Shown here piece after piece: positions 1 through 9,538 of a stretch of 12,778 nt of DNA (its first letter is position 1; each line of letters begins with the position of its first letter). The notes under the pieces were generated by a model. It saw only the letters and a list, made by a program, of their open reading frames with translations, made no database searches and had not been told where the DNA came from. Source of the DNA: CBDTTM01 sp965363355 (GTDB lineage: Bacteria; Bacillota; Negativicutes; Selenomonadales; Selenomonadaceae); assembly GCA_965363355.1 (NCBI GenBank), contig CBDTTM010000058.1, positions 1 through 12,778 of the forward strand. Direction: 5' to 3'. A program made the translations under genes and the position numbers.

Positions 1-3000
1 GGCAGCAACTGTTTCGGTACCCATCGAAGGATACTTCCAGTTAAGGCGGTTTTCTACCCAGCCCTTATCTGGAGTTTCCGGCAGCATTTCCCCCTGCTTT
101 ATCTTGAGCAAAAAATCCTCGCTTTGCAAGGTTTCCATTTTATTTTCCTTGATGGCATAGGCTGGAACGATTTGCACCTGCCAGTGCGAGCTGTCTTCGT
201 AATTTATCGGACAACGCTGCTGGGGTGTTTGTGCATAATCACGCAAAGCTTGACCATCTTCATGCCGAGCCGCTGCCGGGCCAATCCAATCGAGATAAGA
301 TTTGGCATCGGCGATCATATAATCAGGCAGCAGGACTGAAGCTGAGCTAAGCTGACGACACCAAGAAAGGGCTCGATCTTCTAGTTTTTTGCTAGAACCG
401 ACGAGAATCAATTTTTCTCTAGCCCTTGTCAATGCGACGTATAGAACGCGCAGCTCTTCGGCTTTGTTCTCTCTTTCTAGCTGACAAGCTATAGACTGAC
501 GTGCAAAGGTTGGATAGCGTAAGGATAATTCATCATCGATTTTATATGGACCTAAGCCATATTTTTTGTGCAAGAGCAAGATTTCTCGTGTATCGAGCAA
601 ATTGAAATTCTTCCCAAGGTCGGCCACGATGACAACCGGAAACTCAAGCCCCTTGCTCTTATGAACACTCATGACTCTGACAACATCTTCGCTTTCACCT
701 AAAGTCCGAGCTGCTGACAAGTCGGTTCCCATGTTCTGCATTTTTTCAACAAAGCGCAAAAAACGGAACAGACCGCGGAAATTCGTTTGCTCATATTCTC
801 CGGCACGGTCATAAAGCATGCGAAGATTCGCCTGTCGCAAAAGGCCTCCTGGCGTACCTCCGACATAGTCGTAATAACCCGTATCGCGAAAAAGCTGCCA
901 TATAAGCTGCGGTACACTGACTCGCCTGGCAAGATTTCGCCACTGGCTGAGTTCTTTTAAAAACAGCATGCTTTTATCTTTAAGCTCAACTGCCACTTCC
1001 GCTGCCGGTGCGGTCGAGGCAAATAACGCAGCCATCAAATCCCCTTCTGCCGTCAACAAACGAATTTGTGCAAGCTCTCCTGCCGTAAACTGTCCTATCG
1101 GCGAAAACAAAACCGCAGCCAGTGGAATGTCCTGGCGTGGATTGTCGATGATTTGCAGCAGTGCCAGCATGATTTGTATTTCTGTCTCTTGAAAATAGCC
1201 TGCATCTACAGCAGCATAAGCGGGGATATTATTGATTCGGAGCGCCTCTAGCAGTACATTCGCCTTGCCTTTGACCGAGCGCAGCAATATTACGATATCA
1301 CGCCACGCTAGGGATCGATAGTCTTTGCTTTCTTTATCGAATACCTGATAGCCTTCTTGCATGAGCCGATTGATACGCTCAGCAATATAATGCGCCTCAA
1401 GAGAAAATCCTGTGATTTCTTCATCTTCTGGCTCTGGGATTGCGGTTTCTCCCAAGGATTCCTCAGATGCTCTTTGATCTCGGTCTATAATGGTGAGTTC
1501 AACCGGCCCAGCAAGTGTCTTGCCTTCAGCTTCCGGATAATCCGGCCCGGCATGCAGCTCTTCTGCATCGCCATATGGAAGCTCAGCAATATTTTCTGAC
1601 ATGGCCTGGGCAAAAACATAGTTGATCGCAGCGAGTATCTGCGGCCGGCTACGAAAATTCTGAGCTAAATCGATGCGCTCATAGCTGGAGCCAAGCTCTG
1701 GATAGTCATGATATTTTCGCAAAAACAATTCTGGTTCCGCCAGACGGAAACGATAGATACTCTGTTTTACATCCCCCACCAAGAAGAGATTTCCTCGATC
1801 ATCGCGGGAAACGAGCATCAAGATAGCTTCCTGCACTCCATTCGTATCTTGATATTCATCGACCATGACCTCTTTGTACTTGTGCTGCAAGGCGATTGCT
1901 GTTGCCGACGGTTGAAGCTTTGCCTCCGCATCAGGTTCAACTAAGACCTGCAAGGCAAAATGCTCAAGATCATTGAAATCGACCAATGTTTTTTCCTGTT
2001 TTGCTTTAGAAAATGCTAGAGCAAATTCCAATGCAATATTGCAAATCACCGCCATTATATCTTTTTGGCTGCGGATATCTGCTAAAAGCTGTTCCTCTTC
2101 GACCATAAAATAAGATTCTTTTAACGATTTGATCCGGTCTTTTATCTTTTGGCGTTTTGCGGTAAAAATAGATTTGATTTCTTCATCAGTGCCCTTAGGC
2201 GTTCGCATCGTTGCAAATTTCGCACCGTAGACGGCCATTCGTAAATCCGCCCAAGGAGCTTCGAATTTATTCTCTATTTCTACCAAGAGCTCGCGATCCC
2301 CTTGAATATAAGGTTCGTAGAATTCAGCCCCAAGGAGCTCCGCCGTACGCTGCATATCATCGCAGTCAGCCATGCAGGCAGACAAAGAAAGCTTCAATTC
2401 TTTTTTTACCGGTTCCATCCATTTGGTTTCCATCAGTGTCTGACCTAACGGCAAATCAAAATCTTTTGGCAGAGCCATCAGCCACTCTTTGGAAAATGCC
2501 TGGCTGCGTGAATACTCATAAAGCTTCAAGATGATTTCATACAAGCCTTCGTCATTTCGGTCATTGCCGTAACAATCGACAAAATGCAGGAACTCTTCTT
2601 CTGCTTTTTCATATTTTTCTTCAAATAAATTTTCTAAGACATCTCGTTTCAACAAATCCATTTCCTGCTGGCTGCCTAATCTAAACTGCGGATCAAGGTC
2701 GAGCTGATGGAAATTTTGCCGAATCAAGGTCTGGCAAAAAGAGTGCATCGTCGAAATCGAAGCCGCATTGAGGAGCACCAATTGTCTTTGCAAATGCTGT
2801 GAACCCGGATCTTTCGTCAAAGCTTTCTGTATCGCCTGCTCAACGCGTTCTCGCATTTCAGCTGCTGCGGCACTGGTAAATGTCATGACAAGGATCTCAT
2901 CGATATCGCATTGTCCTTCGATAAGCCTCCGAATGATGCGCTCGACGAGCACAGCAGTCTTACCGCTGCCAGCAGCAGCTGCTACCAACAAATTTTTATC

Positions 3001-3042
3001 ATATGTCGTGATTGCTTTTATTTGTGCGTCGGACCATGGCAT
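1..3042 (-). CDS. addA: ATP-dependent helicase/nuclease subunit A (AddA), 5' part, truncated by window edge
   Basis: This is the N-terminal 1014 residues of the AddA helicase; the frame is open to the window edge. AddA is the 3'-5' UvrD-like motor and one of two nucleases of AddAB, which resects double-strand breaks for RecA recombination. SF1 helicase motifs are in order: Walker A AAAAGSGKT (residues 21-29), motif Ia MTFTSAAAAEM, motif II DEYQD (395-399), motif III GDVKQ (423-427), motif IV NFRSR (462-466), motif V VHKSKGLEF (793-801) and motif VI VALTRAR (about 869-875). The family is usually about 1200-1250 residues, so the C-terminal RecB-type nuclease domain lies outside the window and cannot be assessed. 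The ATG start at 3042 is set by an AGGAGG at 3051-3056, eight bases upstream, and by the typical N-terminus MPWSDAQIKAI. The gene overlaps the 3' end of addB by 25 bases, so the two subunits are probably translationally coupled. Confidence 0.97.
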   Translation of the reverse strand, partial: MPWSDAQIKAITTYDKNLLVAAAAGSGKTAVLVERIIRRLIEGQCDIDEILVMTFTSAAAAEMRERVEQAIQKALTKDPGSQHLQRQLVLLNAASISTMHSFCQTLIRQNFHQLDLDPQFRLGSQQEMDLLKRDVLENLFEEKYEKAEEEFLHFVDCYGNDRNDEGLYEIILKLYEYSRSQAFSKEWLMALPKDFDLPLGQTLMETKWMEPVKKELKLSLSACMADCDDMQRTAELLGAEFYEPYIQGDRELLVEIENKFEAPWADLRMAVYGAKFATMRTPKGTDEEIKSIFTAKRQKIKDRIKSLKESYFMVEEEQLLADIRSQKDIMAVICNIALEFALAFSKAKQEKTLVDFNDLEHFALQVLVEPDAEAKLQPSATAIALQHKYKEVMVDEYQDTNGVQEAILMLVSRDDRGNLFLVGDVKQSIYRFRLAEPELFLRKYHDYPELGSSYERIDLAQNFRSRPQILAAINYVFAQAMSENIAELPYGDAEELHAGPDYPEAEGKTLAGPVELTIIDRDQRASEESLGETAIPEPEDEEITGFSLEAHYIAERINRLMQEGYQVFDKESKDYRSLAWRDIVILLRSVKGKANVLLEALRINNIPAYAAVDAGYFQETEIQIMLALLQIIDNPRQDIPLAAVLFSPIGQFTAGELAQIRLLTAEGDLMAALFASTAPAAEVAVELKDKSMLFLKELSQWRNLARRVSVPQLIWQLFRDTGYYDYVGGTPGGLLRQANLRMLYDRAGEYEQTNFRGLFRFLRFVEKMQNMGTDLSAARTLGESEDVVRVMSVHKSKGLEFPVVIVADLGKNFNLLDTREILLLHKKYGLGPYKIDDELSLRYPTFARQSIACQLERENKAEELRVLYVALTRAREKLILVGSSKKLEDRALSWCRQLSSASVLLPDYMIADAKSYLDWIGPAAARHEDGQALRDYAQTPQQRCPINYEDSSHWQVQIVPAYAIKENKMETLQSEDFLLKIKQGEMLPETPDKGWVENRLNWKYPSMGTETVAA

Positions 3043-6000
3043 GTGCCCACCTCCTCGATAATGCTTTGCATCAATGCTTCATCCTTTATTTTGTTTAGCT
3101 GCCGATGTTCATTGCCCGGAATGATTTGGTCAAATTGGCAGACACTCTGGTAAGCGCAATACGTGCATGCATTCTGCTGTGCATCCATTCGATATGGTTT
3201 GGCGGCGATATCGCCACTTAAAATTTCTTTGCCTGTAGCTGCGAGCAATTGATCGATATACGAAAGCAACGCCGCAAATTCTTCCTGTGTCTTGACCTGA
3301 CCGCGAGCCCCCGAATGGATTTCTCCATCGTTTTTCAATACCACTTTGATGAAATTGACGGTCGAGTCAATCTGTCGAATGATATCGGGATCAGCGACGA
3401 CCCAGCCTGGCATTTGAAGTTCTTTGTTTATTGCCACTTCCGCTTCTTTGGCTGTCAACGGATATTTTCCCGTAATGCGAGGGTTCTTCAAGAAATAATA
3501 CAGCACACCTGCTGGCAATGCCGGACGGCCAAAGAACTGTGCCGAAGCGTTGGCGACGACAAGCATATAGGTCAAAAGCTGCAATTGAAGGCCATAATAC
3601 ACATTGAGCAAATTCAGATATGCTGACCCTGATTTATAATCGATGATCAAAAAATGCCCTGTAGCCTCATCAAAATCGATTCGGTCGATCTGTCCGATGA
3701 TTTCCAAGGTGTACCCATCTGTCAAATCGTAGCAAAGCGGTGGCAAATCCTGATTGCCGCTGCCAAACGATTTTTCCAGTCCAACTGGTTGGAACTCGCT
3801 TACGCCGGCAAAATCAATCAACCGCTTGACTGCCCGTTCAACCGTCCGGCGAATACGACCGGTCAAATGCTGAAACTGCGATGAACTCAATAAAATCTCA
3901 TTTTGCAGTTTAGGTGCAAGACCATCTACTATTTCCTGACAGATTACCTTACACTCTGCCGCATCCACATCGCTCCAGCTTCGACCAGCCTTTTCCATGC
4001 GCTCGCCAAAAGCTTTAAGCGACGCGTGTAAAAGAGTCCCCAGATCCGGTGCAGAAAAACGATATTCCGCTCGTTCCTGTAAAGTCAGGCCATAACGGGC
4101 AAAATGCTGGAACGGACACGCTCTGAACCGTTCAAAACGCGTAACACTGCCGCGCAAGCGCTTCTTTTTGGTATAGAGCTGCCGTGCCAGTTCTTGCGGC
4201 AATTGATCCGCCCTTGCCGAAGCAAAAAGTCCTTCGGTGATCCGCTTCAAATAGGGCTGCATAGATGGCTCTTGCTTGGCCCAATTGTACACATCCTGCC
4301 AAAAAGGGCTCATCTTACCAGCATCTCGATATACTCTTAATGCCGAAGCTAATTTAGCCAAAGTCTGCCGTCCTTCAGCAATGAAGAACTCTTCCGTACC
4401 AGAAAAATCTTCAAGTGGCAATGATTTGATTTTGGCTGTTGGCACAAGTTCCCGCAATCGCCGCAATAGCGGTGAAGGACTAAGACCGCTGCCATCAGCG
4501 TCGGCTAAAGGATAAGACAGCCACAAATAATCTGCCGCCAACGTGAAGCCTTTATATAAAAGATATTTTTCCGCGAAATTATCCCCGCTGCACCCCGAAG
4601 AAATCTCCAAGCCAACAGCAGCCAGCTTTTGCCGATCTGCATCGCTAAGAAGCCCCTCAGCCTTAGACCGGCGCGGCATGATGCCTTCTACTGCACCGAC
4701 GATAAATACCGCCTTTAAATTCTCCAAACTATTTTGATCAAAATCCGCCAGCGTCACGTAGTCAAGACCTGGAGGAATCAAACTGATTTTGAGGCCATCG
4801 AGCCCATCATTGATAATGGTTTCATATTCATCCAAGCGCAGTTGATCCTCACCTGAAGTTTCCACCAATTGATCAAAAAGATCGATGATGTCTTCCCAAA
4901 TTTGTTCATGTTCCCGCGCCTGCGCCAAATCTCCGGCTTCCGTTGCCCGCTTCGCCCATTGTTCAAGGGTATGGCTCACATTGAGTTCGAGCAAAAGCTC
5001 ATACAATGCCATGGTTTGTTCACGCACGCACTTAGCCTGCTCGATTTTATCAGCAAAATGCAGCATAGGCTGCATTACCTGCCGCCGTATATGATTGATT
5101 TCATCGAGCTGTTCTTGTTTGCGTTGATCAGGCTCTACTTCATCGAGCTCTACTCGCTTATAATACTTCCAGTCCTCTTCCATCGTCCAGCGTTTGCCAC
5201 GGATGCCAAATGCCAATGCGTAATTTTCCAAAGAATCGATTTGAGGTCGACTGACCGCAAAAAAATCCGTCTTAAAGCAGCGAAAAAGCGGTTCATATTT
5301 CCAGCCACGCAAAGCTTCAAGTGCCGAACGCAAAAACTCAGCCAAAGGGTGATGGATGCTTTGCCTTTTGGCATCGCTGAAATAAGGAATCCCATAATCG
5401 CCAAACACTGCCGCAAATACATTTTCATAACTTGCTGCATCGCGAACAATTATACCAATATCCTGCCAGCGATATGATTCTTCCCGGCATAGCCTTAAGA
5501 TGTCCGCGGCGACAGCCTCCGCTTCCAATCGCCGATTGGCAGTTTCGACAAGTTGAAGCCCTGAAGGTTCCACAGAATTCGTTGCCGTCGGCGAAAACTG
5601 AAAAAGATTTTTCTCGATAACGGCAAGCGATGTCTTTTGAAAACGGAACGGTTTCCTCATCTGCCTTATACTGTATTCCTGCCCAAGCTCTTTTACCATA
5701 TGCACGACCTTGTTATACGTCTGCCACTGCCGATGAAACAAAGAGGTTTCCAGTTGATTCTCTACAGCTGAAACATCTTCAAGGCAAAGCGTTATATGTA
5801 TCTTGCTGGTTTTTTGCAAAAGAGCTTGTAAAATCGCCATCTCCTGGGGATTGAAAAAAACAAAGCCATCGATCCATATTTCTGCATCTTCAAGCATAGA
5901 AGCATCCGGAATCTTTGCGGCAAATGCATTGAGCATATCTTCTGCATCATTGTATCTTCCTTGCATCTGCTCTTCGACGCCTCGATATACCTTGGAAAAA

Positions 6001-6470
6001 TCACTGAGCTTGTCTTTCAGTTCGCCCTCGTCCATTTTTTCGATTGCTTCATCGATTTTCCCCACGGATAAGCCATAGCTTTTGAATTCTTCAATCATCT
6101 GCGTCATCGAAGCTGAAAAATTACGTTGCCGAGCTGCCCTTCCCAGTACCCGAAATTCACGGCCAGTACCAGCTATGACTTTGGACAGCAATAACCGCTT
6201 GCCCACCTCTGTAATGCGCGGATAAGCTCCGCCGCCAGTTTCCAGTAAAACCTGCCGGGCCAAACGTCTGAAGCCAAAAACATAGCTGCGGGAAAATCCA
6301 TCAATGCCTTCACTTTGCGCCAACTCACGTTCAACTTTAAATGTCATATGTTCCGGCAAAATCAGGAAAAGTGCCGGTCCTTCCGGCGACTTCTTCAATT
6401 CACTTCTCATCGATTCAAGACAAACTTTGGTTTTTCCTGTTCCCGCTCTGCCCACAATAAATTCTAGCAA
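3018..6470 (-). CDS. addB: ATP-dependent helicase/deoxyribonuclease subunit B (AddB)
   Basis: AddB is the partner of AddA: it carries a helicase-like fold that scans for Chi, plus a nuclease that cuts the 5'-ended strand. The protein is 1150 residues, the usual size. It opens with a P-loop GRAGTGKT (residues 7-14). The C-terminal part has the RecB-type nuclease motif: GQIDR with D929, then IIDYKSG with D944 and K946. Four cysteines match the AddB iron-sulfur pattern that staples the nuclease domain: C785 in FRACPFQHF, and C1102, C1105 and C1111 in CTYCAYQSVC. The Cys pattern favours AddB over a cluster-lacking RexB. The start is TTG at 6468-6470, supported by AGGAGG nine bases upstream and by homologous N-termini of the form xEFLVGRxGxGKT. 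It begins 23 bases after the sbcC stop. The last codons (EEVG) also encode the addA ribosome binding site. Confidence 0.97.
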   Translation of the reverse strand: MLEFIVGRAGTGKTKVCLESMRSELKKSPEGPALFLILPEHMTFKVERELAQSEGIDGFSRSYVFGFRRLARQVLLETGGGAYPRITEVGKRLLLSKVIAGTGREFRVLGRAARQRNFSASMTQMIEEFKSYGLSVGKIDEAIEKMDEGELKDKLSDFSKVYRGVEEQMQGRYNDAEDMLNAFAAKIPDASMLEDAEIWIDGFVFFNPQEMAILQALLQKTSKIHITLCLEDVSAVENQLETSLFHRQWQTYNKVVHMVKELGQEYSIRQMRKPFRFQKTSLAVIEKNLFQFSPTATNSVEPSGLQLVETANRRLEAEAVAADILRLCREESYRWQDIGIIVRDAASYENVFAAVFGDYGIPYFSDAKRQSIHHPLAEFLRSALEALRGWKYEPLFRCFKTDFFAVSRPQIDSLENYALAFGIRGKRWTMEEDWKYYKRVELDEVEPDQRKQEQLDEINHIRRQVMQPMLHFADKIEQAKCVREQTMALYELLLELNVSHTLEQWAKRATEAGDLAQAREHEQIWEDIIDLFDQLVETSGEDQLRLDEYETIINDGLDGLKISLIPPGLDYVTLADFDQNSLENLKAVFIVGAVEGIMPRRSKAEGLLSDADRQKLAAVGLEISSGCSGDNFAEKYLLYKGFTLAADYLWLSYPLADADGSGLSPSPLLRRLRELVPTAKIKSLPLEDFSGTEEFFIAEGRQTLAKLASALRVYRDAGKMSPFWQDVYNWAKQEPSMQPYLKRITEGLFASARADQLPQELARQLYTKKKRLRGSVTRFERFRACPFQHFARYGLTLQERAEYRFSAPDLGTLLHASLKAFGERMEKAGRSWSDVDAAECKVICQEIVDGLAPKLQNEILLSSSQFQHLTGRIRRTVERAVKRLIDFAGVSEFQPVGLEKSFGSGNQDLPPLCYDLTDGYTLEIIGQIDRIDFDEATGHFLIIDYKSGSAYLNLLNVYYGLQLQLLTYMLVVANASAQFFGRPALPAGVLYYFLKNPRITGKYPLTAKEAEVAINKELQMPGWVVADPDIIRQIDSTVNFIKVVLKNDGEIHSGARGQVKTQEEFAALLSYIDQLLAATGKEILSGDIAAKPYRMDAQQNACTYCAYQSVCQFDQIIPGNEHRQLNKIKDEALMQSIIEEVGTCHGPTHK
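3051..3056 (-). promoter_or_regulatory. addA ribosome binding site inside addB
   Basis: AGGAGG, lying within the GAG GAG GTG codons near the end of addB, is eight bases before the addA ATG. It fixes the 25-base overlap of the two genes and suggests that ribosomes finishing AddB can re-enter at addA. Confidence 0.85.
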
Positions 6471-6485
6471 GCCATTCTACCTCCT
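6464..6485 (-). promoter_or_regulatory. addB ribosome binding site with overlapping mini-ORF
   Basis: The minus strand reads AGGAGG (6480-6485), TAGA, then ATGGCTTGCTAG. The in-frame addB start is the TTG inside this string (6468-6470), nine bases after AGGAGG. An out-of-frame ATG (6473-6475) opens a three-codon ORF, ATG GCT TGC TAG, that spans the TTG and could compete for initiation. The ATG is only four bases from AGGAGG, so it is probably used less well. Confidence 0.6.
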
Positions 6486-6493
6486 CTGCCGTC

Positions 6494-9400
6494 TTATCCC
6501 ACACAAAATTTTGCCGAGCTTCCCTGCCGGTCTTTCGTGACCTCGAGTCTCGCATCGATGCGTTCACGCAATTCAGGAACATGCGAAATGATACCGACCA
6601 GACGACCGCCCTTTTGCAGTTCAAGCAAAGCTTTCAGGGCCATATCGAGTGCCTCGGGGTCAAGCGTCCCAAAACCTTCATCGACGAGAATCGTATCCAG
6701 ATGGATGCCGCCCGCATAACTTTGCACGACATCGGCAAGACCTAACGCTAGGCACAACGATGCCAAAAAAGTTTCTCCGCCTGATAAAGTCGCGACAGGC
6801 CGTGCGTAACCTGTGTATTCATCAAAGACTTCCATTTCAAGCCCTCCGGCCGCATTTTTGCGCGTACGTTCATCTGTCGACTGCAATCGATATTGACCGC
6901 GGCTCATGATTTTAAGCCGCATATTCGATGCATCGATGACATCGAGGAGCAATGATTTGAGGACAAAACGCTGGAACGTCATTCCATGTACATTCTTGCC
7001 ACCCGCCACCGCTGCCAAAGTCCCAATTGTTCTGTATTTCTTGTCGATTTGCTCATTTTTTTCCGCCAATGCCTTCAATTGTTTCGCCTTGTTTTTTGCA
7101 TGCTCAACGTCTTTTTCGCTGCTCTGCCAGGTTGCGTAGGCATCATTATACTGGGCACTGGCATCAGCCAACTTTTGTTCCAATAGCAAAAGTTCTGGCC
7201 TTACAGAACCGGCAATTGCCTGCTGGGTCTTGGTACTGTTTTCTCTTGCTGCCGCATAACGGTCTTCAAACACTCTTATATGTTCCTTGTATTTATCTCT
7301 TTTTTCTGCTGGCCATTTGGCCGCTGCTGTATATTCCGCTTCTGTAGTAAAGCCCGCAGCGTGGCAGCGTTTGGCAAACTCTTTTTCAGCAAGTTCGCGG
7401 CGATTGCGGCTCAGCTCCAGACTCCCATCGACGGATTTATACTCAGCTTCGACAGCCGCCAATGCCTCTTTGATCTTTTGCAAATGATTCTGCGCTTCAT
7501 TGAACGCATCATACAGCTGCTTTTGCTTAAGGAGAGCCGCCTGCTCGGCAAGCGCAAGGGCTTCTTGTTGGCGATATTGTTCCGGCAATGCTGCTTTTCT
7601 CTCGTTTTCTATGGCTAAAGCCGCCTGCCATTTTCCATGAATCAGTTGCAACTCTAATGACAGCCTGGCAATCGTCTCGCCTTGTTCTTTTTCCTTTACC
7701 TGTAAAGCGTCCATATCTTTTGCCAATTGCAAGAGTTTTTCTTCAGCCGTTTTCGCCAATTGATACGCATGGCGTATTTTTCCGCTATGGACAGCCAGGA
7801 TTTCTTTACTTGGCAGCTCTGACATCGCGTTTTTTTGATCTGCCAATTGTTTTTCTATTGTGTCCTTCTTCGCCTTGGCCTGTTCATAAGCGCGCTGGCA
7901 AGTCTGGCGTTTTCCATCTTTCGACTTAAGTTCTTCTTGCGTTTGCTTGATTTCATTTTCAGTCGGCAAAATATCTGAAGAAACCGCCAGGCTTGGATGC
8001 GCCAAGGCTCCGCAAACAGGGCAAGCATCACCATCGTTCAATCCAGCAGCCAACACTGCCGCTTGGCCTTGCAGAAAGAGATGCTGCAAACGCTGCAACT
8101 CTATTTGGCACTTTTCATAAGCCGCTTCAGCTTTTCTAAAGCTTTCCAGGCTTTCCCTATACTCGCGCGTCGCTGACAAAAGCGAAAGTTCAAGTGTATC
8201 ACTTTCCTCATAAAGACCTTGCTGTCGCTCGATTTCTGCAAGCTGTAAGCAATAAGTATCTTTCAAACCCGCCTGTTTAAGCAGCTCTTGCTGTGTTTCT
8301 TGGCTTTTTTTCAGCCGTTGCTGCACACCAGAAAATTCCGTTTCCAGTTTTTCTTTTTCCGCTAGACAGATCTTATACGCTGCTTCTTGCTCTTTTTCTT
8401 TTTTTGCAGCATCAATCAACTCAATGCTTTGAACCATATACGTTTCTAGCTGCATCAATAAGGTATCTGCCGCTTTTCGCTCCGTTTCTTTTTCGGCTTG
8501 GAGATTAGCTGCCAAAATCGCTTCTTTATGCTGCCGTGCCAACTGTTCTTGTCTTTTTTGGCAGAAAAGAAGATTGTCCGCCATGGCTTTTTCTTCTTCT
8601 TTAGCGGCTAGCATCTGTTTTTCTAAATCCCCTAGACTTGCAGCTTTTTCAGCCGATGCCAGTTCAATTCTAGCCGCTTCTACTTTCGGTAAAAGTTCCG
8701 TGCAGGCAAGTATTTCTTTTTCTCCAGCTTCAGCTGCCAGAAAGCGTTCTTCAAGCAATCTGCCATCAGACAGTATTTTTTGTGCCGTCTGTTGTTTGCC
8801 TTGCAGCTGCTCTGCGACCTGCTTTTGTTTTGACGATTCGATTTGACGCATAGCAATTTTTTCATCTAATGCAGCATCTGAATCGACTCCAAATTCTTCG
8901 TGGATAAATAACTGTTTTTGCCTGTATTCCATTTGTGCGGCTTCGATGTCTTTGGCCTGTGCCTTAAGCTGCTCTTCGATCTGACGATAAAACTCCGTTT
9001 TGAACAACGTCTCCATGATCTCCTGACGCTGTGCTGAATTGGCCAAAAGCAATTGTCTGAATTCCCCTTGCGGCAAAAGAACGACCTGTCTGAACTGGCT
9101 GCTCTTAAAGCCTAGAAGATGTTCTACTTGCTCGGTTACTTTTGCATAGCCTTGCACCAAGAGCTTTTCTTGATCAGCCACCTTATAAAGCAAGGCATCC
9201 GCAGGACTCAAGGTCAAACCGTCACCGCGTTTTTTTGGCCTCATCTGCTCAGGGCTTCGCCAAACGCGGTAGACTTCTTGCCCGATAGCAAAGGTAAAGT
9301 CGACCTCTGTTGCCTCGGCAGCTTCTGCCTGATTGCTTCGCAGCATCTTCGCTTCGCGTTTTTCTCCACTGGCATCTCCGTACAAGGCAAAACAGATTGC

Positions 9401-9538
9401 ATCCAAAATAGTCGTCTTGCCAGCGCCAGTAGGTCCATGAATCAGAAAAAAGGATCGCCCCTTGAGATGATCAAAATCCAATACATTCTTTTTCGTATAA
9501 GGGCCAAAAGCGCTAAAGCTCAATTTCAACGGTTTCAT
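6494..9538 (-). CDS. sbcC: Nuclease SbcCD subunit C (SbcC, Rad50-type SMC ATPase)
   Basis: SbcC is the ATPase of the SbcCD (Mre11-Rad50) complex, which cleaves hairpins, cruciforms and protein-blocked double-strand ends. At 1014 residues it is near the usual size. The N-terminal half-domain carries Walker A GPTGAGKT (residues 35-42) and a Q-loop region around LLPQGEFRQLL. Two long Lys/Glu/Gln/Ala-rich coiled-coil arms (very roughly 190-480 and 530-830) flank a zinc hook CPVC (C506 and C509) placed at the exact middle of the chain. The C-terminal half-domain carries the ABC signature LSGGE (918-922), Walker B and D-loop from ILVDEGFGTLD (950-960), and the switch histidine H986 in IISHVPEL. The ATG overlaps the sbcD TGA as ATGA, with a GGGAGG seven bases upstream inside sbcD, so coupled translation is expected. 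The stop is followed by a 23-base gap containing the addB ribosome binding site. Confidence 0.97.
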   Translation of the reverse strand: MKPLKLSFSAFGPYTKKNVLDFDHLKGRSFFLIHGPTGAGKTTILDAICFALYGDASGEKREAKMLRSNQAEAAEATEVDFTFAIGQEVYRVWRSPEQMRPKKRGDGLTLSPADALLYKVADQEKLLVQGYAKVTEQVEHLLGFKSSQFRQVVLLPQGEFRQLLLANSAQRQEIMETLFKTEFYRQIEEQLKAQAKDIEAAQMEYRQKQLFIHEEFGVDSDAALDEKIAMRQIESSKQKQVAEQLQGKQQTAQKILSDGRLLEERFLAAEAGEKEILACTELLPKVEAARIELASAEKAASLGDLEKQMLAAKEEEKAMADNLLFCQKRQEQLARQHKEAILAANLQAEKETERKAADTLLMQLETYMVQSIELIDAAKKEKEQEAAYKICLAEKEKLETEFSGVQQRLKKSQETQQELLKQAGLKDTYCLQLAEIERQQGLYEESDTLELSLLSATREYRESLESFRKAEAAYEKCQIELQRLQHLFLQGQAAVLAAGLNDGDACPVCGALAHPSLAVSSDILPTENEIKQTQEELKSKDGKRQTCQRAYEQAKAKKDTIEKQLADQKNAMSELPSKEILAVHSGKIRHAYQLAKTAEEKLLQLAKDMDALQVKEKEQGETIARLSLELQLIHGKWQAALAIENERKAALPEQYRQQEALALAEQAALLKQKQLYDAFNEAQNHLQKIKEALAAVEAEYKSVDGSLELSRNRRELAEKEFAKRCHAAGFTTEAEYTAAAKWPAEKRDKYKEHIRVFEDRYAAARENSTKTQQAIAGSVRPELLLLEQKLADASAQYNDAYATWQSSEKDVEHAKNKAKQLKALAEKNEQIDKKYRTIGTLAAVAGGKNVHGMTFQRFVLKSLLLDVIDASNMRLKIMSRGQYRLQSTDERTRKNAAGGLEMEVFDEYTGYARPVATLSGGETFLASLCLALGLADVVQSYAGGIHLDTILVDEGFGTLDPEALDMALKALLELQKGGRLVGIISHVPELRERIDARLEVTKDRQGSSAKFCVG

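Noticed and set aside
1..60. Premature end of AddA at about 1014 residues
   Set aside because: The frame is still open at base 1, so the missing nuclease domain is a window-edge effect and not a truncation.
4869..5477. 202-residue plus-strand open frame inside addB
   Set aside because: It lies wholly antisense to AddB, shows no recognisable domain, has odd composition (rich in Cys, Ile, Leu and Arg) and lacks a convincing ribosome binding site. It is a shadow of the real gene.
7000..8900. Repetitive Lys/Glu/Gln/Ala-rich sequence and recurring CAATTG or AAGCTG words
   Set aside because: These reflect the SbcC coiled-coil arms and codon use. No regular tandem unit or CRISPR-like spacing is seen.
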